Assembly (NCBI GenBank): GCA_945878115.1
Contig: CAMDVD010000041.1
Location: forward strand, 1-37,381
Source: Chitinophaga pinensis
Lineage (GTDB): Bacteria; Bacteroidota; Bacteroidia; Chitinophagales; Chitinophagaceae
Direction of reading: 5' to 3'
DNA: 37,381 bases
This document shows, in pieces, positions 16,040 to 23,655 of the stretch (positions are counted from its first letter, which is position 1; each line of letters opens with the position of its first letter). The position numbers were made by a program, and so were the translations under genes. Below the pieces are notes generated by a model. It saw only the letters and a program-made list of their open reading frames with translations, ran no database searches and was not told where the DNA came from.

Positions 16040-19000
16040 ATGAAAAAAATATATCTATTACTTTTTAGTCTACTACCATTCTTTGCATCTTCGCAAACTA
16101 CCATTACAACAAGTTATGTTACAAATACAATTATTTTTAGTACAGGTAGTACTTATATTACTTTTGATGTACAAAACACAAATGCATTTCCAGTTGTGCT
16201 TACTGGCCTAACTAATTTGCAAGCTAACTTATATGAAAATAATGTGTATTCATTATGGTATTCCAGTACCTCATTGTTTGGTGCACCAACACTTTTTTCA
16301 TCTTCAGCTGGATGGTCATTACTAGCTACTTCCGATCCATTTACCTCTACCATTATAAGTTATGTCAGCCCATTCAATTGTTTGGGATTAACGATTCCGG
16401 CAGGACAAACTTATCGATTCGCCTTACAAGGAAGCAAAGGCACGGCAGTGGCTGGAGGGGTTACACCAAATGTCTTCTCAGGTGGTGGGGTTAATTTATT
16501 TGTTGGAAATAATACAACGCCTGGTGGTCAAGTTGGCTATTTTAGTTGGCAAAATATAGGCAATTCAGGAACACCTTATTTCTTCGATGGCAGTATAACT
16601 ATTGCTCCTGCAAATACGTTCAATGATATAGAAGTAAAACGAATTACAAAGCCCGCATCCATTTGCAATTTTACCAGTAATACTATATTAGCTTCCATAT
16701 GTAATAAAGGAACACAGAATTTGAATTTGGGAACCAACAATGCTACGGTCAATTTTAATGTTACTGGTCCGGGTGCACCACAAACTTCATCAACGGTTTT
16801 AAATAGTGGAATTTTACCTCCTTGTGGATGTACCAATGCAATTATGAATGGGGTGAATTTTTTTCAACCAGGCGATTATCACATTACCGCATCGGCTACT
16901 CTGGCGGGCCTCACGGAATCCACTTTAGCAAATAATATAGCCCAAGATTCCATCACAAATTACAAACCAAATGTCAGCCCATTGAGTGATTCTGTATGTC
17001 AATTTTCTAACAATTCAGTCTTTGCAGGATACACAGCAAGTGGTTGCCAAACCATTCATAAATCTGTAACTGCAACTGCTATTGTATCTGGTACGGTTGA
17101 TGGTACAAGTGACGCAACAGCAGGGCAATTTGCAATAGGTTCGCTACCCACATTGCCAACAGGAGCGGTACTAACAGGCGCAAAATTATTTATTAGCAAT
17201 TTGAATGCAGTGCCGACCAGCACGTTTGGCAACGAATTGCGATTTAATATTTATGGTGCAGCACCCAATGGTCCTAGCAATCCTTTTTTACCTGGTTTAA
17301 ATGGCAATTTTTTAAATTTCTCAGTGTATAATTTAGATTATTCTTCTACTTTAAGTAGCGCACAAATAAATAATATGTACACTGCAATCGGTGGTGGTGG
17401 AACTTTCTATATAGGATATTGGGAAACCAATAATAATGTAGCAGGCTCGGATATAACATTGAATGCACAGACTTTCCCAACCGTCGCTACGCTAACCGTT
17501 GAATATAATATTTTACCATTTGCTAAATGGTATACAGTTGCTTCTGGTGGATCTTCCATACTCAATTCATCCGCTTTTAATCCTTTATTGACAAGCGGTT
17601 CTGGTATAAGCAATACGAATTCTGTTAATACATATACCTATTATGCAGCATGTAGTTCTGATTCAAGTTGTAGAGTGCCAGTAAGTTTTAAGGTAAATGA
17701 ATCTCCGATTGCTATTCAAGATACTATTGGCAATTGTGAAGTGGTTTCAGGTAGTGGAATTGGTATCTTTGATTTAACTGCTGGAAACGGTGTTGTGTCT
17801 AATAATGTGCCGAATACTACAGTTGCTTATTATCAAGATATAGCTTTGAATACGATCATCAATAATCCTTCAAATTATGTTTCACCCATCACTGTTGTCT
17901 ATTCAAAAGTTAGTATTACCAATGGATGTTTTGCTTCCGACTCGGTTGTATTAACCGTAACTCCTAAACCAGATTTTGTATCTAATTTGGTGGATGCGAA
18001 TGCTTGTAGTCCAATTACTTTAGATGCGTCAAGTTTAATTAACCCTTTTTGTACTGTGCCTCTTGGTACCGATACTTTATTTTTTAGTGATTCATTATAT
18101 ACTATTCCCTTTGTAAATCCGCATAGTATTTCAGTGGCAGATACTGTGTATGTTTTGTTCGTGACCAACACACTTCCAGCGTGTAAGGATAGTTTGGTTG
18201 AGCATATCAATATTCAACCTTACTCAAATTATATTGCTAATCAAGATTTAAATTTGAATACTTCTAACCCTGGTAACATTGCTTGCGGCAATATCCTATT
18301 ATCAGATGCAGTTAATGAAACCTATCATACGTTTACCGATTGTCGGCGAGTGGCGTCGGTACTCGATATTGTGGATGGCACTAATTTAGGTTCTACTTCT
18401 GTATGTGAAGTCATTGAAGCAAGTACACCTTTTCATAATGGACAACCATACTTGAATCGGCATTTTCAAATTACCCCAACGAATAATGATAGCGGATATG
18501 TTTGCCTTTACGTATTAGATGATGACTTTGCACAATATAACGCAGATGCAATTAGTGCTACACCTTCTTGGCCTCAATTGCCTACTGCTTTATTTCCGGC
18601 CTATGCGAGTAATTTATGTGTGACTAAAGTGGACAATGGAGATTTAAATACACCAGGGCATATTGCGTCTGTCATTCCGAATGCTATGCTCTCGACGAGC
18701 TATGATCCAATCACTACGGTATGGACAGTTTGCTTTCCGGTGAGCAGCTTTTCTTATTTTTATTTACATGCGCAAAATCTAAATAATTTCCCATTGCCTG
18801 TAACTCTATTACAAGTTGCTGCAAATAAATTAGGCGAGCAAACTTACATCAATTGGACTACTGCGAGTGAAATCAACAATAGTCATTTTATAGTAGAGCG
18901 AAGTTATGACGGTGTTCAATTTAAAGCCATTTCGGATGCCATTTTTAGTAAGGCAATAAATGGAAACAGTGCTTCACCTTTAGATTATGCTTACACCGAT

Positions 19001-19354
19001 CCATCACCTAAAAATGGACACAATTATTATCGTTTGCAAATGATTGATTTAGATAAACGTCAACGCTATAGTGATGTGCATGATGTTTATTTTGGATCAA
19101 AAACTGTAGTTACAGTATATCCTAATCCTGTGCAAAATGAACTAGGTGTTGCTATCTATACCCCTTATACCACAACCGTCGATATTCAAATAATGGACGC
19201 AGCAGGAAGAACCATACAATCCGTACAAACCCATTTATTAGCTGGCGATAATCATCAAAAAATATCTCTACAAGAAGTAAGCGAAGGAATTTATTTGGTA
19301 AAAGTGACAGATGCGAAAGGTTTGCAGTATTCGCAATTGATCAGAAAGAAATAG
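16040..19354 (+). CDS. Large secreted protein with T9SS type A sorting domain
   Basis: An 1104-aa exported protein. A Sec signal peptide (MKKIYLLLFSLLPFFASSQ) starts it. The C-terminal domain of about 75 residues begins at YPNPVQNELGVAIY and ends KVTDAKGLQYSQLIRKK, a type A sorting signal that directs T9SS export and surface attachment. Between them is a beta-rich mosaic: a CARDB-like section (about 195-310, VKRITKPASICNFTSN..., cysteine-containing), Ig-like repeats around 500-720, and a fibronectin-like segment before the sorting domain (INWTTASEINNSHFIVERS). There are no catalytic motifs. A structural or adhesin role is likely but inferred. The gene stands alone between divergent comA and convergent degT-like genes. 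Confidence 0.88.
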   Translation: MKKIYLLLFSLLPFFASSQTTITTSYVTNTIIFSTGSTYITFDVQNTNAFPVVLTGLTNLQANLYENNVYSLWYSSTSLFGAPTLFSSSAGWSLLATSDPFTSTIISYVSPFNCLGLTIPAGQTYRFALQGSKGTAVAGGVTPNVFSGGGVNLFVGNNTTPGGQVGYFSWQNIGNSGTPYFFDGSITIAPANTFNDIEVKRITKPASICNFTSNTILASICNKGTQNLNLGTNNATVNFNVTGPGAPQTSSTVLNSGILPPCGCTNAIMNGVNFFQPGDYHITASATLAGLTESTLANNIAQDSITNYKPNVSPLSDSVCQFSNNSVFAGYTASGCQTIHKSVTATAIVSGTVDGTSDATAGQFAIGSLPTLPTGAVLTGAKLFISNLNAVPTSTFGNELRFNIYGAAPNGPSNPFLPGLNGNFLNFSVYNLDYSSTLSSAQINNMYTAIGGGGTFYIGYWETNNNVAGSDITLNAQTFPTVATLTVEYNILPFAKWYTVASGGSSILNSSAFNPLLTSGSGISNTNSVNTYTYYAACSSDSSCRVPVSFKVNESPIAIQDTIGNCEVVSGSGIGIFDLTAGNGVVSNNVPNTTVAYYQDIALNTIINNPSNYVSPITVVYSKVSITNGCFASDSVVLTVTPKPDFVSNLVDANACSPITLDASSLINPFCTVPLGTDTLFFSDSLYTIPFVNPHSISVADTVYVLFVTNTLPACKDSLVEHINIQPYSNYIANQDLNLNTSNPGNIACGNILLSDAVNETYHTFTDCRRVASVLDIVDGTNLGSTSVCEVIEASTPFHNGQPYLNRHFQITPTNNDSGYVCLYVLDDDFAQYNADAISATPSWPQLPTALFPAYASNLCVTKVDNGDLNTPGHIASVIPNAMLSTSYDPITTVWTVCFPVSSFSYFYLHAQNLNNFPLPVTLLQVAANKLGEQTYINWTTASEINNSHFIVERSYDGVQFKAISDAIFSKAINGNSASPLDYAYTDPSPKNGHNYYRLQMIDLDKRQRYSDVHDVYFGSKTVVTVYPNPVQNELGVAIYTPYTTTVDIQIMDAAGRTIQSVQTHLLAGDNHQKISLQEVSEGIYLVKVTDAKGLQYSQLIRKK

Positions 19355-19409
19355 GACTGATAAATCGCGTTACGACTGCGTTTTTACAATAAGATTTTCA
19401 ACTTATTTC

Positions 19410-20612
19410 CTACCCATGCGTAGACATAAATTCCGTAATGCTATCCATCATGTGTTGAATTTGTATTTCGTTCAAACCATGGTGGCAAGCCATCAACATA
19501 CCACCTCGCATTACTTTATCTGATTCAGGGTAGCCGCTAGCACTCGCTTTGTGGGCACAATTTTTAAACCCTGGTTGACGAAGTATATTACCAGTAAATA
19601 CAGTACGTGTTTGTATATTTCTTTTTTCTAAAAATATTTGCAATTCAGTACGTTTAAATGGTGCTGTATCTCTTATAGTCACTGCAAATGCCAACCATGC
19701 GGTACGTGAATTTGGTAATTGATTTGGCAAAATAAAATAGGATTCATATTGCTCAAAAAATTTACGTAAACGAATATAATGTTGTGTACGTAAATCAATA
19801 TTACTTCCCAATTTACTCAACTGCACCAATCCAAAAGCAGCACCCATTTCTGAAGGTTCAATATTGTAGCCTGGCTCTTCAAACACGAATTTAGCATCAT
19901 ACGGTATACCATCTACCTCCACGTTAAAACGGTTTTCAATTTTTTCGCTTTCTACAAAAAGAGAAGATGATCGTCCCCAACTGCGTAATAATTTGCCACG
20001 GCTAAGATGTGCGTCCGTATTAACGCAAAGCATACCGCCATTACCACCACAATTGATAATATGTGACCCATAAAAGCTAGTTGTACTCATGTCGGTATAG
20101 CGGCCACTGCTTGCACCATCTATTTTGGCACCAAGTGTATCAGCGCTATCTTCCAGAACAAATAAATTATGTTTATCTGCAATTTCGCGAAGTTGTTTCC
20201 ATTGTGGTAAGTTGCCTATTAAGTTAGGAATAATCATGGCCTTGGTTTTAGGCGTAATCATTTCTTCTACTTTATTGGCATCTATATTATAAGTACCTTC
20301 TTCTACATCTACAAAAGCAGGTATCCAATTGCGTTTCACTATTGGTGCTACGGTTGTTGAAAAGGTAAGTGCTGGGGTTATAATTTCTGCACCCGCATCA
20401 TAATTCAATAAATCGGCAGCCAGGTAAAGTGCGCTAGAGCCAGAGTTGACTCCAATGCCATATTTTTTATTGTACAAGACGGCAACTTTTTCTTCAAGCT
20501 CACGCACATGTTTACTCATTTGTGTAGTAGTGCGCAATACATGGGTAACAGCTGCTATTTCATCTTCGCCATGAACAGTAGTTCCATAAGGCACGTAAGG
20601 GAATTGATTCAT
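19410..20612 (-). CDS. DegT/DnrJ/EryC1/StrS-fold PLP enzyme with Lys-to-His change; sugar 3-dehydratase-like
   Basis: A 400-aa fold-type I PLP protein. It has the GVNSGSSALYLA phosphate-binding segment (54-65), DVEEGTYNID (102-111) and the cofactor Asp in LEDSADTLGAK (153-163). Where aminotransferases of this family carry the PLP-linking Lys (SFxxxK), it reads SFYGSH, giving His184. This change is known from ColD and from RfbH/E1-type CDP-sugar 3-dehydratases, which use PLP without forming an internal aldimine. The EDSADTLGAK surroundings also resemble RfbH. The Fe-S cysteine set of E1 is not evident. It is most likely a deoxysugar 3-dehydratase or a relative. No sugar or LPS genes adjoin it, so the substrate is open. 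Confidence 0.8.
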   Translation of the reverse strand: MNQFPYVPYGTTVHGEDEIAAVTHVLRTTTQMSKHVRELEEKVAVLYNKKYGIGVNSGSSALYLAADLLNYDAGAEIITPALTFSTTVAPIVKRNWIPAFVDVEEGTYNIDANKVEEMITPKTKAMIIPNLIGNLPQWKQLREIADKHNLFVLEDSADTLGAKIDGASSGRYTDMSTTSFYGSHIINCGGNGGMLCVNTDAHLSRGKLLRSWGRSSSLFVESEKIENRFNVEVDGIPYDAKFVFEEPGYNIEPSEMGAAFGLVQLSKLGSNIDLRTQHYIRLRKFFEQYESYFILPNQLPNSRTAWLAFAVTIRDTAPFKRTELQIFLEKRNIQTRTVFTGNILRQPGFKNCAHKASASGYPESDKVMRGGMLMACHHGLNEIQIQHMMDSITEFMSTHG

Positions 20613-20629
20613 CTAATTATTTTTGCTGG

Positions 20630-20637
20630 CAAATTTA
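20630..20637 (-). promoter_or_regulatory. -7 promoter box of the DegT-fold gene
   Basis: The minus strand reads TAAATTTG, an exact TAnnTTTG match, 17 nt upstream of the ATG. No good -33 TTTG is visible at the expected distance. Confidence 0.45.
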
Positions 20638-20812
20638 TCCTAAGTGATGAATATATCTAGTTTTTTTTGGTTAAATAAATGAGTAATGTTTATCAAAGAG
20701 CTAAGTTCAATTCTTGATATTAGTATAATGAAGAATTGTTGTTCATATCCGCTATATTTTCTTATTATTGTCCCTCAATTTAAATGCCTTTAAAAGAAAT
20801 TATAATCAAGAC

Positions 20813-20831
20813 AGTGGGTGCATAACCCACT
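20813..20831 (+). repeat. Short perfect hairpin upstream of the small ORF
   Basis: A 7-bp stem AGTGGGT/ACCCACT with loop GCATA lies 18 nt before the 29-codon ORF. In a transcript running right it would sit in the 5' leader. There is no T-tract, so it is not a standard terminator. Confidence 0.4.
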
Positions 20832-20849
20832 ATTTCATTAACTACGTCA

Positions 20850-20939
20850 ATGGGGCAAGTTGATGATAATTATAGATATCGTTTATACAGTGGAAATCAA
20901 AAGACAGTAAACCCAATTAATCAATCTTACAAAGAATAA
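20850..20939 (+). CDS. Possible 29-aa small protein, 2 nt upstream of the SecB-like gene
   Basis: ATG at 20850 opens 29 codons ending at TAA 20937-20939; the next gene's ATG is at 20942. The peptide begins MGQVDDNYRYRLYSGNQK, is polar and Tyr/Asn/Gln-rich and has no membrane segment. The tight spacing suggests translational coupling. It could be a true small protein, a leader peptide or chance. Confidence 0.35.
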   Translation: MGQVDDNYRYRLYSGNQKTVNPINQSYKE

Positions 20940-20941
20940 AA

Positions 20942-21394
20942 ATGACTAAACACTTAGAAAAAATAGACATGCAATTAAAAGCAATAGAACTCTTGAACTG
21001 TTCCCTTCAATTGCCTGCAACACAGAACACAGCAATAACAAATTTTAATTTTAATATCAATATCGAAAGCAGAGGCGATGCGCCTAATAAATTGATGTTC
21101 GTGATTGTGCATATTGAAATTAGAAATGATGATCAATCCCTTGCCTTAGGCGCATTGTCGGTGAGTTGTATATATGAAATTCCGGATTTTGCAGCACACA
21201 TCAAGGTGGAGTCAGATGGCAAATTGCAAATACCTCAAATGTTAGTGGAAAGTTTGAATAGTATTTCTATTTCTACTACAAGAGGGGTAATGTTTGCCAC
21301 TTTTAAAGGCACATTTCTACATAACGCCGTACTACCAATCATAGATCCGAATCAATTTCAGGCAACACCAGCACCAACAATGATATATAGGTAA
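20942..21394 (+). CDS. SecB-like (preprotein chaperone fold) protein
   Basis: A 150-aa cytoplasmic, beta-rich protein without signal peptide. The first half alternates strands (FNFNINIESRG, FVIVHIEIRND, LGALSVSCIYEI). The last third reads SISTTRGVMFATFKGTFL, then LPIIDPNQF. SecB has the same order: a helix-RG motif, then a P-x-NF ending. I therefore call it SecB-like; sequence similarity is weak and this is a fold-level judgement. In Bacteroidota such proteins could serve general export or act as chaperones for toxin-antitoxin pairs. No toxin is adjacent; only a 29-aa ORF precedes it. Confidence 0.6.
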   Translation: MTKHLEKIDMQLKAIELLNCSLQLPATQNTAITNFNFNINIESRGDAPNKLMFVIVHIEIRNDDQSLALGALSVSCIYEIPDFAAHIKVESDGKLQIPQMLVESLNSISISTTRGVMFATFKGTFLHNAVLPIIDPNQFQATPAPTMIYR

Positions 21395-21517
21395 TATTAC
21401 AAGGCTGTAACGGTATGCATTGCCTAAGAATTAGTGCCAATTGCAACAACATCTTTCCACTTTTTTTTAGGTATGCTCGAGGCTGGGAAAAACTGTTTTT
21501 AATAAGGTTTTTTTTTG

Positions 21518-21558
21518 CTACAAAGTCAAACATTGGCAAATCAAAGTTTGGGTTGTAG
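21518..21558. repeat. Long imperfect hairpin in intergenic DNA
   Basis: CTACAAAGTCAAAC (21518-21531) can pair with GTTTGGGTTGTAG (21546-21558) with one bulge, one mismatch and one wobble, around a 14-nt loop. No T-tract follows. It may be a structured 3' UTR element; function is unknown. Confidence 0.3.
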
Positions 21559-21657
21559 TTATTTTTCGGATATCACAAGCCTTGTCATTTTTTTTATTAA
21601 TCCAAATAAAATGACCTATCCACTAAAAGCACAACTTGCACTCCATCTACATAACAA

Positions 21658-21688
21658 AAAAAATCACCCAATATTTGGATGATTTTTT
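21658..21688. terminator. Bidirectional terminator between SecB-like and zinc-ribbon genes
   Basis: AAAAAATCA-C-CCAA, a TAT loop, then TTGG-A-TGATTTTTT: about 13 bp with one mismatch, with A- and T-tracts on the two sides, so it can act on both converging transcripts. Confidence 0.8.
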
Positions 21689-21722
21689 ATAATTATTTTT
21701 TGTTAGGATAGAAGTGGACTTC

Positions 21723-22475
21723 TTATATTTTTACCGAATCGTTCAATTCACTGTCTATCATTATTCTACCACAGTGTTCGCATACAATCATTTTTTTGCG
21801 CAAGCGAATATCCGATTGGCGTTGTGGTGGTATTACATTATAGCATCCACCGCAAGAGTCTCTTTCAACAGGTACTACTGCTAATCCATTTCTGTAATTA
21901 GATCTAATTCTACTGTAAGCTAAAAGCAAACGAGGATCTACATTGTCTTCTGCCTTTTTTCGCGTAAGCAACAAATCCTTTTCGTCCTTCTCTGTTTCTT
22001 CTGTTATTTTCTTTAATTCGGTTTTCTTTAGCTTTAATACTTCTTGCTTTTCATTGATTTGTTTTTGTGTATTGCCTTTAAACACTTCTTGATCTGCAAT
22101 TTCAATAATAGCATCTTTTATTTTCTTTTCACAAGCTTTTATTTCCAAATCTTGCAATTCCATTTCTTTATTAATGGCTTCAAACTCACGACTATTCTTT
22201 ACATTATTTTGCTGTTTTTCATATTTTTTTAGCAAGGCAACAGAGTCGGCTTGTAGAGCTTTTTTTGCCAATATATCGTCATTGATTATTTTTATTTCGC
22301 TGTCAATAGCAGCTATACGCGTATTGAACCCTTCTATTTCGTCTTCTAAATCTTTTACTTCCATTGGCAATTCACCACGAAGTTTGTTAATATCATCTAT
22401 TTTGGAATCAATTTTCTGTAAAGTACAGATAGATGCTAATTTTTCTTGCACTGAAAATTCTTTTACTGCAGCCAT
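21723..22475 (-). CDS. Coiled-coil protein with C4-type zinc ribbon (zf-RING_7/DUF164 family)
   Basis: A 250-aa cytoplasmic protein. Residues about 10-180 are a continuous Lys/Glu-rich coiled coil with heptad spacing (KLRGELPMEVKDLEDEIEGF, then KELQADS-type repeats). The C-terminus carries two CxxC pairs, CGGC and CEHC, about 20 residues apart, forming a zinc ribbon. This is the architecture of the widespread bacterial family implicated as a possible nucleic-acid-binding or tRNA/ribosome-associated factor; its exact role is unknown. It starts 4 nt after the nif3 stop codon and is co-transcribed with it, a pairing conserved in many Bacteroidota as far as I recall. Confidence 0.86.
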   Translation of the reverse strand: MAAVKEFSVQEKLASICTLQKIDSKIDDINKLRGELPMEVKDLEDEIEGFNTRIAAIDSEIKIINDDILAKKALQADSVALLKKYEKQQNNVKNSREFEAINKEMELQDLEIKACEKKIKDAIIEIADQEVFKGNTQKQINEKQEVLKLKKTELKKITEETEKDEKDLLLTRKKAEDNVDPRLLLAYSRIRSNYRNGLAVVPVERDSCGGCYNVIPPQRQSDIRLRKKMIVCEHCGRIMIDSELNDSVKI

Positions 22476-22479
22476 AGTT

Positions 22480-23574
22480 TTAATAATATTGTACCGGATT
22501 AGTATTTACCGATGTTAAAAGGAACGCAATATTAGGAAATTTTTTTGAGAGTAGCTCATAAAATATTTCGCTTGTAAATTGCTCACTTTCATAATGTCCG
22601 ATATCTGCAATGACGAGTTTGCTTTCAGCATCAAAAAATTGGTGGTACTTAAAGTCGGATGTTACATAAACATCTGCCTGTTGTTGAATAGCAAAAGGCA
22701 ATAGAAAAGCCCCAGAACCGCCACATACAGCCACTTTCTTTATTTCTTTATCTAATAAAATACTGTGTCTAATACAACTTGTTTTCATTCTCTTTTTGAG
22801 GTAAGCTAAAAATTGTTTCTCTTGCATTGGGTTTGGCAAATCGCCTATCATACCAGCACCTATATAAGCATTCGTATTTTCCAATGTAATTAGTTCATAC
22901 GCTATTTCTTCATATGGATGACTGCTTCGCATTGCTTCTAAAATAACACCTTGTAAATGTTTAGGTGCTAATACTTCTAGTTTCGTTTCTTCTTCGTTTG
23001 AGCGCGCTCCAATTTGTCCAATAAATGGATTTGCTTTTTCTAATGGGGTAAATGTTCCTATTCCTTCTTGCAAAAAAGAACATTCTTTATAATTACCAAT
23101 TTGTCCAGCACCAGCATTAAATAAGGCTTGTTGCACAGTTTCAACATGACTATTCGGAACATAAACATATAGTTTTTGCAAAGTATTTTTAGCAGGGACA
23201 AGTATTTTAGTATGCTTCAATCCAAGCTTTTCTGCTATTTTATGATTCACACCATGATAGGCATTATCTAAATTTGTATGAGCGGCGTAAATGGCTATTT
23301 TTTTTTGTATGGCTTTGATGATGACCCGCTCCACATAATTTTTTCCTGTTATAGATTTTAATCCAGAAAAAAGAATAGGGTGGTGGGTTATAATTAACTG
23401 ACAACGGTTACGTATAGCTTCATCCAAAACCTCTTCAGTACAATCTAAAGCTATGAGTACTTTTGATACTTTAGTCTGTTTGTCGCCAACTAACAGACCG
23501 CTATTGTCGTATGTTTCTTGATAAGTCAAAGGAGCTATTTGCTCAATGGGTTGGATTATATCTTTGATGGTCAT
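22480..23574 (-). CDS. Nif3-like dinuclear metal centre protein
   Basis: A 364-aa member of the NIF3/YbgI family, hexameric toroids with a two-metal site; database names include GTP cyclohydrolase 1 type 2 homologue. The metal ligands are seen as ITHHPILFSG near residue 60, TNLDNA near residue 103 and IGHYESEQF near residue 330. The length and the middle insert (about 130-235: LQKLYVYVPNSHVETVQQAL...) match the long form, which has a PII-like domain inside. The substrate is unsettled in the family. It is the first gene of the nif3-zinc ribbon pair, and a terminator from the upstream unit ends just before it. Confidence 0.92.
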   Translation of the reverse strand: MTIKDIIQPIEQIAPLTYQETYDNSGLLVGDKQTKVSKVLIALDCTEEVLDEAIRNRCQLIITHHPILFSGLKSITGKNYVERVIIKAIQKKIAIYAAHTNLDNAYHGVNHKIAEKLGLKHTKILVPAKNTLQKLYVYVPNSHVETVQQALFNAGAGQIGNYKECSFLQEGIGTFTPLEKANPFIGQIGARSNEEETKLEVLAPKHLQGVILEAMRSSHPYEEIAYELITLENTNAYIGAGMIGDLPNPMQEKQFLAYLKKRMKTSCIRHSILLDKEIKKVAVCGGSGAFLLPFAIQQQADVYVTSDFKYHQFFDAESKLVIADIGHYESEQFTSEIFYELLSKKFPNIAFLLTSVNTNPVQYY

Positions 23575-23594
23575 GATCAGTTATTTGTGTAAAA

Positions 23595-23630
23595 ATAAAA
23601 AAGCATCGAAATAATCGATGCCTTTTATTT
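23595..23630 (-). terminator. Intrinsic terminator after the barrel/anti-sigma gene
   Basis: On the minus strand, GCATCGA-TTATT-TCGATGC (23621-23603) is flanked by AAAAG upstream and by a T-run downstream (TTTTTTATTTTT). It ends the sigma-barrel operon before nif3. Confidence 0.8.
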
Positions 23631-23655
23631 GATAAATGGAAACTAAAAAAAACGA

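Larger units (their letters stand above)
20613..20941. other. Intergenic region upstream of the SecB-like gene
   Basis: About 330 bp between divergent genes. It contains the degT-side -7 box, a hairpin AGTGGGT-GCATA-ACCCACT (20813-20831) without a T-tract, and a 29-codon ORF (20850-20939) directly before the SecB-like gene. No RNA gene is recognised. Confidence 0.45.
21395..21722. other. Intergenic region downstream of the SecB-like gene
   Basis: About 330 bp between convergent genes. It contains a long imperfect hairpin (21518-21558) and a clear bidirectional terminator (21658-21688). No ORF with credible features is present. Confidence 0.5.

Noticed and set aside
19410-20612. Ordinary DegT-family aminotransferase
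   Set aside because: The PLP-linking Lys is replaced by His184, which points to the dehydratase branch.
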